Source: Streptomyces sp. NBRC 110035 (GTDB lineage: Bacteria; Actinomycetota; Actinomycetes; Streptomycetales; Streptomycetaceae). Taken from it: DNA of 64,000 bases. The notes beneath the pieces were generated by a model, which had not been told where the DNA came from, did not search any database, and saw only the letters and a list, made by a program, of their open reading frames with translations. Position numbers and translations under genes: made by a program. Below, piece by piece: positions 1 to 9,160 of this stretch. How positions within the stretch are numbered: the first letter of the stretch is position 1; each line of letters begins with the position of its first letter. The stretch lies in assembly GCF_000829695.1 (NCBI RefSeq), contig NZ_BBNN01000043.1, positions 17,322-81,321 on the forward strand, written 5' to 3'.

Positions 1-326
1 CGGTGACGCGGTGGAGGACGCCCCCGCCGTCCCTGCCCTCCCTCTCCTCGGGCGACGTCGGGGACGCAGAACTCCCGCCCGGCCCCTCGGCGCATGCGGC
101 CGACGGCAGCGTCCCCGCCACCGCGGCCAGGGCCGGCCCGTGCGCGGCCGTGCCCCGCCCCTGCTCCGGACGGTCGGTTCCGTTGCTGTGGACGGTGTGG
201 GGCACGGTGAGTGCTTCGGACGGCAACCCGGCCCGAAACACGGGCTCTCGATGCTCACAGAGATCGGCAGTCGGTATCCGTGAGCGAGGGGCGGACGACT
301 GTGGACCGCTGGTCCGTACCAGGGTA

Positions 327-355
327 TTGACGTCCTCTTACCTCACGTCTTGAAT
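327..355 (+). promoter_or_regulatory. possible promoter of the glucanase gene
   Basis: TTGACG at 327-332 is a good -35 hexamer; a weak -10 (TTGAAT, 350-355) follows after 17 bases. It lies about 80 bp upstream of the glucanase start. Nothing else recognisable was found in bases 1-434. Inference from hexamers only. Confidence 0.3.
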
Positions 356-434
356 CAAGGGGCGACGCACCTACCCCCCCACAACCTCGGTCGGCGCGCC
401 CGTGGATGCGGGCCGCCGTACGGAAGGGAGAGCC

Positions 435-1703
435 ATGTCCTCTCCACGCAGGCTGCGCAGATGGCTGACCACCGCTCTGTCCGCGGCTCTGGTCGCCTCC
501 GCAGCCGTCGGAACCGCCCGGGCGGAACCGGCGGACACCCCCGCCACCTCCACCGTCGCCGCGTCGGCGGACGGTGCCGCGGCCGCCGCCGTGACGTTCT
601 CGGACACCTTCGACGGGCCCGCCGGCGCGGCGGTCGACTCCTCGAAGTGGCAGACCGAGACCGGCGACAACGTCAACAACCATGAACGGCAGTACTACAC
701 GTCCGGCAACCGGAACGCCGCCCTGGACGGCCAGGGCCACCTGGTGATCACGGCCCGCAAGGAGAACCCGGCCAACTACCAGTGCTGGTACGGCACCTGT
801 CAGTACACCTCGGCCCGTCTGAACACCGCCGGGAAGTTCACCGCGCAGTACGGGCACATCGAGGCGCGGATGAAGGTCCCGCGCGGTCAGGGCATGTGGC
901 CCGCCTTCTGGATGCTGGGCACACCGGTCAACTGGCCGGACTCGGGCGAGATCGACATCATGGAGAACGTCGGCTTCGAGCCCTCCACCGTCCACGGCAC
1001 CATCCACGGCCCCGGCTACTCCGGTTCGGGCGGCATCGGCGCCGGCTACACCCTGCCCGGCGGCCAGGCCTTCGCGGACGGTTTCCACACCTTCGCCGTC
1101 GACTGGGCGCCCGACTCGATCACCTGGTCCGTGGACGGCAACGCCTACCAGACCCGTACCCCCGCCGATCTGGGCGGGCGGTCCTGGGTGTTCAACAAGC
1201 CGTTCTTCCTCATCCTGAACCTGGCGGTGGGAGGCTACTGGCCCGGCGACCCCGACGGTTCCACCGTCTTCCCCCAGCAACTCGTCGTCGACCACGTGTC
1301 GGTGACCACCACGGACGCCGCCCCGGGCGCCGCCATCAGGGGCCTGGCCGGAAAGTGCGTCGACGTCGCCGGGGCGAACCCTGCCAACGGCACCCCGGTG
1401 CAGCTCTACGACTGCAACGGCAGCTCCGCCCAGCGGTGGACCGTGGGCTCCGACGGCACGATCCGCGCGCTCGGCAAGTGCCTGGACGCCGCAGGCAACG
1501 GCACCGCCGACGGTACTCCCCTCCAGCTCTGGGACTGCACCGGCGGCCCCGGTCAGCGGTGGACGGTCACCGGCGCGCGCGACATCGTCAACCCCCCGGC
1601 CGACAAGTGCCTGGACGTGACCGGCAACAACGCGGCCAACGCCACCCGGCTCCAGCTCTGGACCTGTACGGGCGCCGCGAACCAGAAATGGACAGTGGGC
1701 TGA
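435..1703 (+). CDS. secreted GH16 endo-beta-1,3-glucanase with C-terminal ricin-type CBM13
   Basis: Secreted glycoside hydrolase of family 16 (laminarinase/lichenase type), 422 aa, expected to cut beta-1,3-glucan outside the cell. Start ATG 435 follows GGAAGGGAG at 422-430. An Arg-rich n-region and hydrophobic core form a signal peptide, likely cut after ARA at residue 30. The catalytic motif GEIDIMEN supplies the nucleophile Glu172 and acid/base Glu177, as in bacterial GH16. From about residue 298 there are three ricin B-type repeats with KC(V/L)D...QLW/YDC...QRW signatures, a CBM13 that probably anchors the enzyme on polysaccharide. The domain order GH16-CBM13 is common in Streptomyces. Exact polymer specificity cannot be read from sequence. 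The gene appears monocistronic. Confidence 0.93.
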   Translation: MSSPRRLRRWLTTALSAALVASAAVGTARAEPADTPATSTVAASADGAAAAAVTFSDTFDGPAGAAVDSSKWQTETGDNVNNHERQYYTSGNRNAALDGQGHLVITARKENPANYQCWYGTCQYTSARLNTAGKFTAQYGHIEARMKVPRGQGMWPAFWMLGTPVNWPDSGEIDIMENVGFEPSTVHGTIHGPGYSGSGGIGAGYTLPGGQAFADGFHTFAVDWAPDSITWSVDGNAYQTRTPADLGGRSWVFNKPFFLILNLAVGGYWPGDPDGSTVFPQQLVVDHVSVTTTDAAPGAAIRGLAGKCVDVAGANPANGTPVQLYDCNGSSAQRWTVGSDGTIRALGKCLDAAGNGTADGTPLQLWDCTGGPGQRWTVTGARDIVNPPADKCLDVTGNNAANATRLQLWTCTGAANQKWTVG

Positions 1704-1768
1704 GTCCCGGACGGCTCCGGCGGGACCGTGCCCCCGGTGGCGGCCCCGCCGGCCGCTGTGCCCGCCGG

Positions 1769-2194
1769 GTGCGTACTTTCCGCTCGGCCCCGGGCTGGAC
1801 CATGGCGGTCTTCGGGGCACTCGCCGCCGTGGGAGCCGTGGATCTGATCGCGCCGGCCGCCCAACTGCCCCTGCTCGGCCTCGAGGCTCCGGACGTGCGG
1901 GGGAGCGGCGACCTCACGCCGGCCTTCGTGACGGCGTCCTCGACGGCGGCACTCACCATGGGCGTGTACCCCGTCCTGGCGGCGCTCGCCGACCGGCGGG
2001 CCTTCTTCCGGTGGACCGTGCCGTGCAGGCTGCTGACGTGCACGGTGTCCACGGTCTCCGTGATCAGTGGGCGGGCGCCCGAGGCGTTCGTCGGTGTCGC
2101 CGTGCGGGAGGGCCTCGGCGCGGTCGCGACCGGTGCGGAGCTCCGGTACGAGCGGCGCGCCGACGCGAGGAAAGGACCGGGAGCGCGGTCGTGA
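1769..2194 (+). CDS. small putative membrane protein, unknown function
   Basis: 141 aa from GTG 1769 (ATG 1802 is an alternative start). Hydrophobic stretches at the N-terminus and in the middle suggest three to four membrane segments; the C-terminus is basic and Arg-rich. I do not recognise a family. It follows the glucanase by 65 bp on the same strand, but there is no strong ribosome site, so co-expression is uncertain. The start is chosen because coding-like composition begins near the GTG while the upstream part of the frame is antisense-type noise over the glucanase. Confidence 0.5.
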   Translation: MRTFRSAPGWTMAVFGALAAVGAVDLIAPAAQLPLLGLEAPDVRGSGDLTPAFVTASSTAALTMGVYPVLAALADRRAFFRWTVPCRLLTCTVSTVSVISGRAPEAFVGVAVREGLGAVATGAELRYERRADARKGPGARS

Positions 2195-2577
2195 CGCCGC
2201 GCCCTGCCCGCGTCCCAGGCCGAAGCCCTTCACCACGATCGCCGGGCGGCTGAGCCACCTGAGTGAAACGGTGCCGTTGCGCGCCGACCGCACCGTGGGC
2301 ATCCACCGTCCCACCCGGGACGACTGTGCGGTCCGCGGTGAGGACACCGACGGCCCCTGCACCACAGGGGCGGGACCGTCCTGATCCGCGACCTCTGCAG
2401 CGCGCGACCCGTGCGCGGGACGTGATTCGGCAGGATGGCAATACGGCGATAGTTTTTTGCCCTTCTTTTGCCCTCGGGAACACGGCCGCAACGGCGTCCG
2501 TTGAGCAGGCGGACCGCACCATCCGGGCCCGACGACCGGTACCGGAAAAGACAGCAACAGAAGCCGAGGTGGCACCA
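2195..2577. other. intergenic region upstream of terB-like gene
   Basis: About 380 bp with no convincing gene. It contains a T-rich tract near 2450-2470. I see no clear promoter hexamers, repeat or RNA. Confidence 0.4.
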
Positions 2578-3156
2578 GTGGCGATGTGGGACCGGGTCAA
2601 GGACCAGGCCAGGGCACTCCAGCAGTCCCAGGGCGCGAGGTCGGGAGGAGGACAGCACGGGTCCCCCGGACCGGGACAGGCCGGCGGCCATTCCCGCGGC
2701 TCGTCCTCCGGCGGCTCCAAGGCCCAGCTGATGGGGCTGCTGAAGTCCCAGCTCGCGTCGGCGAAGACGGAACTCAAGAGCGGCGCCTACCGGGACGCGA
2801 GCATGGCGATGTGCGCGCTGGTCGCGGCCGCCGACGGGTACGTCGAGCCGGCGGAGCGGCAGCGCGTGGAAGAGCTGATCGTCTCCAACGAGGTCCTGCA
2901 GAACTTCCCGCCGGACCAGCTCCGCAAGCGGTTCAACGAGCACGTGGACCAGCTCGTGGCCAACTTCGAACTGGGTAAGGCGAGGGCCCTGCAGGACATC
3001 GCGAAGGCGTCGAAGAAGCCGGTCGAGGCACGTGCGGTCATCCAGACCGGCATGGTCATCGCCGGTGCCGACGGCACCTTCGAGGCGACCGAGCAGTACG
3101 CCATCCGCGAGGCCTGCGCGGCCCTGGGCGTCTCGCCCGCGGAGTTCGGAATCTGA
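2578..3156 (+). CDS. TerB-family tellurite-resistance-like protein
   Basis: Cytoplasmic helical protein of the TerB superfamily, 192 aa, linked in the literature to tellurite resistance and general stress/phage-related Ter systems. Start GTG 2578 follows GAGGTGG at 2566-2572; ATG 2584 is possible and would remove two residues. Residues 1-50 are a Gly/Ser/Gln-rich linker. The TerB core follows with two acidic metal-binding-type loops, AAADGYVEPAE and AGADGTFEATE, which pair in the known fold. It stands alone: no terC/terD/terZ neighbours are visible. A strong hairpin follows the stop codon. Confidence 0.85.
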   Translation: MAMWDRVKDQARALQQSQGARSGGGQHGSPGPGQAGGHSRGSSSGGSKAQLMGLLKSQLASAKTELKSGAYRDASMAMCALVAAADGYVEPAERQRVEELIVSNEVLQNFPPDQLRKRFNEHVDQLVANFELGKARALQDIAKASKKPVEARAVIQTGMVIAGADGTFEATEQYAIREACAALGVSPAEFGI

Positions 3157-3188
3157 GAACCCCTCAGGCCTCCCGGCCCCCTCACCCG

Positions 3189-3228
3189 GCTCCTGCCGCG
3201 AGCCCCGGAACGGGCACGCGGCAGGAGC
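3189..3228. terminator. bidirectional hairpin terminator
   Basis: Perfect 12-bp inverted repeat GCTCCTGCCGCG (3189-3200) / CGCGGCAGGAGC (3217-3228) with a 16-nt loop, 33 bp after the TerB-like gene and at the 3' end of the minus-strand relic operon. No T tract, usual for Streptomyces. Confidence 0.75.
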
Positions 3229-3257
3229 GGCCTCCTTCGGTTCCCGGCGGTCACCCC

Positions 3258-4358
3258 ACCCGTGGAACCGGCATCGAAGGTGTGGCCGAGCAGGTGCAGC
3301 GGGGCGGCCGACACCCCGGCCCGTTCCACCGCGTCCCAGTAGGCCAGAGCCACCCCGGCGTCCACCAGGCCGTGCACCAGCGGCAGTCCGTGACCGGCGG
3401 CGTGCAGCAGGGACTCCGACCGGCAGGAGGCCAGGGTCTCCTCGATCCAGGGCTGCGCGAGACAGCCGGCCGCCGCCGCGTCCGGCAGGTCCCCGGCGAC
3501 CTCCCGGTCGGTGGGGCCGACGTGCAGCAGCCCGCCCCCCAGCACCAGTACGTCCTTCCGCTCCCGCATGCGGGTCAGAGCCCGCCCGGTGTCGAAGCAG
3601 TGCGGGAAGGAGTCGTCGACCACGACGGCCCCGGGCCGGAGCCGGTCGACGTCGAGCACCGCGGCGGCGGCGCTCACCGCCGTCACCAGAAGGTCCGCGC
3701 CGTGGACCGCGTCCGGCAGCACCCGCTCCGACTCCACGACCTCGAATCCGGCCGCACCGACCAGCCCCCGCTTCCGCAGCCGCCGTCCCAGGGCGTTCAG
3801 CCGCGGTCCGCTGCCCCGCACATCGCACAGGAGCAGTCGCCGGGGAGGCCGGGCGGCCTAGGACAGCAGCAGTTCCAGTGAGGAGGCGCCGATCGAACCC
3901 AGACCGGCGAACGCCACATCGAGATCCGAGAGGTCCCGGCCGGTGGCCTCCAGCGCCGCGTGCACCGTTTTCACCACGGACACGACCGTCGCCGCGTGGC
4001 CCGTCGTCACGGCCGCCGGATGGCGCCCGGACCGCAGCACGTCGAAGCCGTATCCGGTGAGCGACGGAATCATCCCCGCCAGGGACACGCATCGCGCACC
4101 CCTGGAAGCGGCGAGTGACACCGCGCGGGCGGTGTACTCCACCAGTCCGGTGTCCGCCGCGAGTTCGTCGGCGAAGAACGGGAGGGAGAAGAAGCCCGAC
4201 CGGCCCAGCGGTGTGTCCACGGTCTCCACCAGGCGCGGGACACCCTCGGGGAACAGCAGAGCGCGTACCTCGGCCCGGGGCAGCGCCGACGCGGGCAGAC
4301 CCGCCAGGCGCGCAAGATGTCCCGGCGCGGGCAAGTAGCCGATCAGGGCGGCGTCCAT
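3258..4358 (-). pseudogene. AAR-like acyl-thioester reductase, interrupted by in-frame amber codon
   Basis: The translation resembles cyanobacterial long-chain acyl-ACP reductase (AAR), which makes fatty aldehydes with NADPH. Visible in order: N-terminal MDAALIGYLPAPGHLARL; a TTGHAATVVSVVKTVHAAL stretch matching AAR's TTGNTHTAYVI region; a Rossmann loop AGLGSIGASSLELLL; VVDDSFPHCFDTG; and AAAAGCLAQPW, whose Cys aligns with the catalytic Cys of AAR. Start ATG 4358 overlaps the stop of the adenylation remnant, implying translational coupling. A TAG at 3860-3858 interrupts the frame just after the Rossmann helix; reading continues in the same frame with clear homology. The natural stop is not identifiable: the open frame runs on through the terminator hairpin, so the C-terminus is probably also damaged. 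The AAR assignment is from memory of the family and needs a structural or profile search. Confidence 0.7.
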
Positions 4359-6115
4359 GTTCCGTCGGCGCGGACCACTTCCAGGTCCGTACCGGCCACG
4401 GGGCGTCCGACCGGTACCTGCCGCACCTCGTCGCCGGGACGGGCGTCGGGGACCTGGCAGGTGGCGTTGACGGTCGTCTCGGTGGGTCCGTACAGGTTGG
4501 CGATCCGCGCACCGTTCCCGAACAGGTCGAACCAGCGGCGCACATGGTCCACGGGCAGTGCCTCACCGCCGACATGCACCCACCGCAGTGCCGTCAGATC
4601 CGGTACGCCTGCCCCGCTTCGGGCCCTTTCCTCGGCGGCCGACAGCAACTGCTCCCAGAGCGTCGGCACCGAGCTCCACACACTGACCCGTGCCCGCTCC
4701 ACCCGCGTGAGCAGCAGTTCGGGATCCCGCAACAGGCCACGTGGCACGGTCACGACGGTGCCGCCGACCAGGAGCGGTGCGAGCAACTGACGTACCGAGG
4801 CGTCGAAGCAGGGCGACGCGGTCGTCGGGACCGTAGCCGAAGGCGGTGACGGCCCAGTCGAGGTAGTTCTCCATCGCCCGGTGGGTGATCGGCACCGCCT
4901 TCGGGCGTCCCGTGGACCCGGAGGTGAAGATGACGTACGCGATTTGCTCGGCGTCGGACGGCGAGGCGAGGGGGCCGCCGTCGCAGGTGCGGTCACGTCG
5001 AAGTCGGCTTCCGTGCCCGTGCCCGTGCCCGTGCCCGTGTCCGGCAGGCTGTCGTCGATGACGGGCACCGCCCGTACGGCCGCCAGAGCGTCGACGGTGT
5101 GCCGGGTGGGGGTGTGGCACACCACGGTGGTCGCGCCGGTGCGTGCCAGCTGGTCGGCCAGCCGCGCGGTGGGGTGCTCCGGATCGAGCGGGACCCAGCC
5201 GGCCCCGGCGCGCAGGATGCCCACGACACCGACGACGGTGTCGGCGCCCGGCTCGGTGAGGAGTCCCACCAGATCACCGGGGCGTACGCCGCGGGCGTAC
5301 AGGCGCGCGGCGAGCCGAGCGGAGGCGCGGTCGAGTGCCCCGTACGTGAGCGACGCATCCGCCGCGTCCACGGCGTCCGCGTCATCGACGGCGTCCACGG
5401 CGATCGCGCCGGGTGCCGTCCGGAACCGGTCGAGCAGCCGCGCGACCAGCGGGACGCTTCCGTCGTCCCGCACGGACGGGGACGGCACGACGAGTGCGCG
5501 TCCGGTGTCCGGCGACGGCGGCGACGACCGCGGTGTGCACAGCGCGGTCAGTTCGGCGCGAAGCTCCCGGTCCAGACGCGCCACGGTGGCCCTCCGGAAC
5601 AACGGCTCCGGATAGTTCCACGACAGCCGTAGCTGCGGCCCGTCCGCCCAGCACAGCAGACTCAGCCGGGTCGCCGCCGACCCGGTGCCGGCGGCGGTGG
5701 CCCGTACCTCCACCGGACAGCCGGCGGCCGGTTCCGCGGGGAAGCGGGCGAAGCTGAAGCCCGCGGGAGTCACTGTGCGGCTGCCGAAACCGGCACCAGC
5801 ACCAGTGCCGGCACCGGGACGCGCGCCGGGGAGCAGCGCGGCCAGGTCCAGACTGCTCAGCCCGGCGTGCCGCTCGCTCCGCAGCCAGATCCCGCGCCAC
5901 CGCTCCGCCAGGGCGGGAACCGACTCGCCGTCCGCCGTCCCACAGAGCAGGGGGAGGGCGTCGGCGAGTGGGCCGACCAGCCGCTCCACGTCCTCGAAGC
6001 GGTCCTCGCGACGCGCCCTGGCCACGTTGACCGCCACGTCCGGGCGCCCCGACCACCGTGCCAGACAGCGCACATACGCGGCGAGCAGCAAGTGGAACAG
6101 GGAGACCGCGTACCA
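4343..6115 (-). pseudogene. NRPS relic: C-terminal half of condensation domain plus frameshifted adenylation domain
   Basis: Non-ribosomal peptide synthetase fragment. It opens with SLFHLLLAAYVRCLARWSG and DVAVNVARARRE, the second half of a condensation domain; the HHxxxDG half is absent. The adenylation domain then shows A1 (LTYGALD), A2 (LRAGAGWVPLDP), A3 (AYVIFTSGSTGRPK) and A5 (NLYGPTETTVNAT). A3 lies in a different frame from its flanks, so there are two compensating shifts, near 4978 and near 4812. The domain ends abruptly after VGRPVAG, before A6-A10, with a stop at 4343 overlapping the next gene's ATG. No carrier domain remains. An active enzyme is not expected. The substrate pocket cannot be read reliably across the shifts. 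Confidence 0.75.
5011..5039. repeat. hexanucleotide tandem repeat in adenylation relic
   Basis: Four full copies and one partial copy of CCCGTG, encoding alternating Thr-Gly on the minus strand within a loop of the adenylation domain. Being a multiple of three, it does not itself cause the nearby frameshift. Confidence 0.8.
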
Positions 6116-8952
6116 CGGCCAGCACCTCGTCACCGTCCCGCCGGGCCTCGTCGAGCCGCCGCAGGACGAGAACCGCGCCGCCCTCACCGGGCACGAACCC
6201 GTCGGCCGACGCGCCGAAGGCACGGCTGCGCCCGGTCGGCGAAAGGGCCTGCGCCGGCTCCAGGCCCTGGTGGGCCGTCGCGGTGAGATGCAGGTCGACC
6301 CCGCCGACGACCGCGATGTCGCACTCGCCGTCCGCGAGACTGCGCCGGGCCAGATGCAGCGCCACCAGGCCCGAGGAACACGCGGTGTCCCCGGCGAGCG
6401 CCGGGCCGTCCAGATCGAGGCAGTGGGCCAGTCGCGCGGCGACCAGATGGGGAAGGTTGCCGGTCAGGGCCGACGCGGCCGGCGGCGTGCCGGCGGTGTT
6501 CGCGTCGGCCAGGAGCTGCCGGTAGCCGCTGTCGCCGACGGCTGCGAAGACTCCGGCCCGCAGGACCCGGCGACGGGGCCCGGCCTACCCGGCGCGTTCG
6601 AGTGCCTCGTGGGCGAGCTCGAGGAAGACGCGCGCCTGCGGGTCCAGCGCGCGCCTCCTCGTCGCCGATACCGAAGTGACCGGCGTCGAAGGCGGCGGGG
6701 TCGTCCAGGAAGGCTCCCCAGCGTCCTGCCGCCCCGGGCCCTTCGGAACCGTCCGCGGCCCGGCCCTTCGTGTTCCAGCGGCCCGGGGGCACCGCGGACA
6801 CGGTGTCGCGGCCGGTGGTCAGCAGGTCCCAGAACTCCTCCGGCGTGTCGGCCCCGGGGAACCGGCAGGCCATGCCCACCACGGCGGTCGCGAACGCCCG
6901 GCCCGCGGCGGACGCGCCCTCCTGCCGGTCCGTGCCCGCGCCGTCCCTCGAGGTGCTGTCCGCCCCCGCGTCGTCCGCCTCGACGACGTCCATGAGATGG
7001 TCGGTGAGCGTGGCGACCGTGTCGTTGCGCATAACCGCCGGCCCCAGCGGGACACCGAGGGAACGTTCCAGCGCGGCGAGCGCCTCCATGGCCCGGAGCG
7101 AGGTGCCGCCGAGCTCGGCGAACCGTTCCCGGTCCCCGAACGACGCCCCGGGCACCCCCAGGACCGCGGCCCACACATCCCGCACCACGCGCCGCACGTC
7201 CCCACGCGAACGTGGCACCGCGCCCCGGCCCCCGGATGCCGACGGCCGCCGAGACCGTTTCACCGGGCCACCCGCCGCCGCCACTGTCCCCGGGCCGGCC
7301 ACCGCCCCGGAACGGGCCGACGGCCGGTATCCGTCCGCCTCGAACCGGGACCGCATCCGCTGCCGCTGGACCTTGCCGCTCGTCGTCCGGGGGAACGCGG
7401 ACGGCGGCAGCGCGAACACCCGTACGTCGTCGTGGCCCAGCGCCGCACGGACCCGCCGGGCAACCCGGTCCAGCACCCCGGACGCGGTGCGCGGCGGTCG
7501 CGCCCAGGCGACGAACACCACCACCCGCTCCCCACCGGTCACCGGATCGGTCGACCCGACCACCACCGTCGTACCGGCCGGCACCCCCGGCGTGCCGGAC
7601 GCCACCTCCTCCAGGTCCGGGGCATGGAACGTACGGCCGTTGACGAACAGGACATCCTTGAAGCGGCCGCTGACACACAGTCGGCCGTCCCGCAGGAAAC
7701 CCAGGTCGCCGGTGCGCAGCCAGCCGTCGGTGAAGGACCGCGCCGTCGCGTCCGGCAGGCCGTGGTAACCGCGGGCGACCTGCGGACCGCTCACCTCGAC
7801 GTACCCCACCCTCCGGTCGCCCAGGGGTCGGCCCGCGTCGTCGGTGATCCGCACCGAGCAGCCCGCGACCGGCACCCCGACGTCCATCAGCTCCACCAAC
7901 CCGGTGTCGTCACCACCGGGTTCCCGCTCCACCACGCGGCCCCGGCCGAGCGCGGACCGCTCCACGGCCACCGGCACGGCCACCTCTCCCAGCGGCGGGA
8001 ACGCCACGGCAAGCGTCGCCTCGGCCAGGCCGTACACGGGCGTCGCCGCCCGCGGGTCCAGCCCCGACGCCCGGGTCCTGGCGGCGAAGTCCCGCCACAC
8101 CGCCGCCGATATCGGTTCGGCCCCCACCGTGATCAGCCGGGCCGAGCTCAGGTCCAGCCCGGCGAACACCTCCTCGGGAACCCGGCGAAGGGTCAGCGCC
8201 AGCGCGAAGTTGGCGGCCGAGAGGACGGTGGCCCGGTGCGCGGCGGCCACGTCGAACCAGAGCCGGGGGTTCTTCGCGAACGCCAGGGGACCGATCTTCA
8301 CCTGCCTGGCCCGCGCGGCCAGCGGCGCCAGATGTGTGCCGATGAGCCCCATGTCGTGGAAGTAGGGCATCCAGCTGACCACCACGTCGTGCTCCGTGAG
8401 GGCGGAGGCCTCCGTCAGCTGCCGCAGGTTCGCCGGCACGGCCGCGTGGGTCAGCTCCACGCCCTTGGGCGCCCCGGTGCTGCCGGACGAGAACTGCAGG
8501 AAGGCCAGTCCGTCCGGCTCCGGTGCGGCGGGGGAGTCCAGGGGCGGACCCTCCCGCAGCACCTCCGTGCGCAGGGCCCGGGCACCGCCCGGGAGTTCGG
8601 CGGCCACCGGCACACAGGCCGCGTCCACCACGACCGGGGGACGGCCCAGGTGCTCCCACACCGGCAGGACCCGCCGTACGTCCGGCGCCAGCGGCACGGG
8701 CACCAGACCGGCCGCGAGCGCGCCCCAGAAGATGGGCTGGAAGTCGGCGCTGTGCTCCGCGAGCAGCGGAACGCAGGTGCCCGGCGCGACGCCCGCGGCA
8801 CGGAGACCGGCCGCGACGCGCAGCGACTCGGCCACGAGCTCCCGGAAGGTGACGGCCGTTTCGCCGCCGTCGCCCCTGACGTGGACGATCAGCTGGTCGG
8901 GGGAGTTGCGGGCGGTGTCCAGCAGGACGTCCAGCAGGGTCGCGGTGTTCAT
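6116..8952 (-). pseudogene. FAAL-ACP-ketosynthase hybrid starter protein, broken in the ketosynthase
   Basis: Fatty acyl-AMP ligase fused to an acyl carrier protein and a type I ketosynthase, the usual lipo-initiation architecture. Residues 1-565 are FAAL: FSSGSTGAPKGVELTH, the FAAL hallmark SWMPYFHDMGLIG, and the C-terminal TSGKVQRQRM. An ACP follows near 590-665 with the phosphopantetheine site ELGGTSLRA. The ketosynthase starts at about residue 689 (VVGMACRFPGA). A frame change near 6650 shifts the reading; in the new frame there is a TAG at 6587-6585 where a Tyr is expected, then an otherwise normal core with active-site DTACSSG near 6380. At about 6115 the KS stops mid-domain and the frame switches to a condensation domain, a deletion junction. 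FAAL and ACP could still be translated as a truncated protein. The start has no strong ribosome site. Confidence 0.8.
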
Positions 8953-9160
8953 GGGTCCGTTCGTCGATCGCTCGTGGTGTGCCCGAAGCCGGGGACGCGC
9001 GGCGGTGCAGGGGCAGGCGATACAGGGGACTCGCCGGAACCGGGACAGGTTGCTTCCGCGTGCTGATCACCGGCGGCCCCGTTGTCAGTGGCGTCGCCTA
9101 CGGTTCGATCAGTGGGACCTGCCGGAACGGCCGGGGGCCCGCTTCGGGGAGGGTTCTGTC

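Noticed and set aside
255..1820. 521-aa minus-strand frame over the GH16 glucanase
   Set aside because: Shadow frame of a clear GH16-CBM13 gene.
2787..3257. C-terminal extension of the AAR-like reading frame into the TerB gene
   Set aside because: It crosses the terminator hairpin and is antisense to TerB; treated as readthrough of a damaged 3' end.
5011..5039. Hexamer slippage as the cause of the adenylation-domain frameshift
   Set aside because: Changes in a 6-bp unit preserve the frame; the shifts map to about 4978 and 4812 instead.
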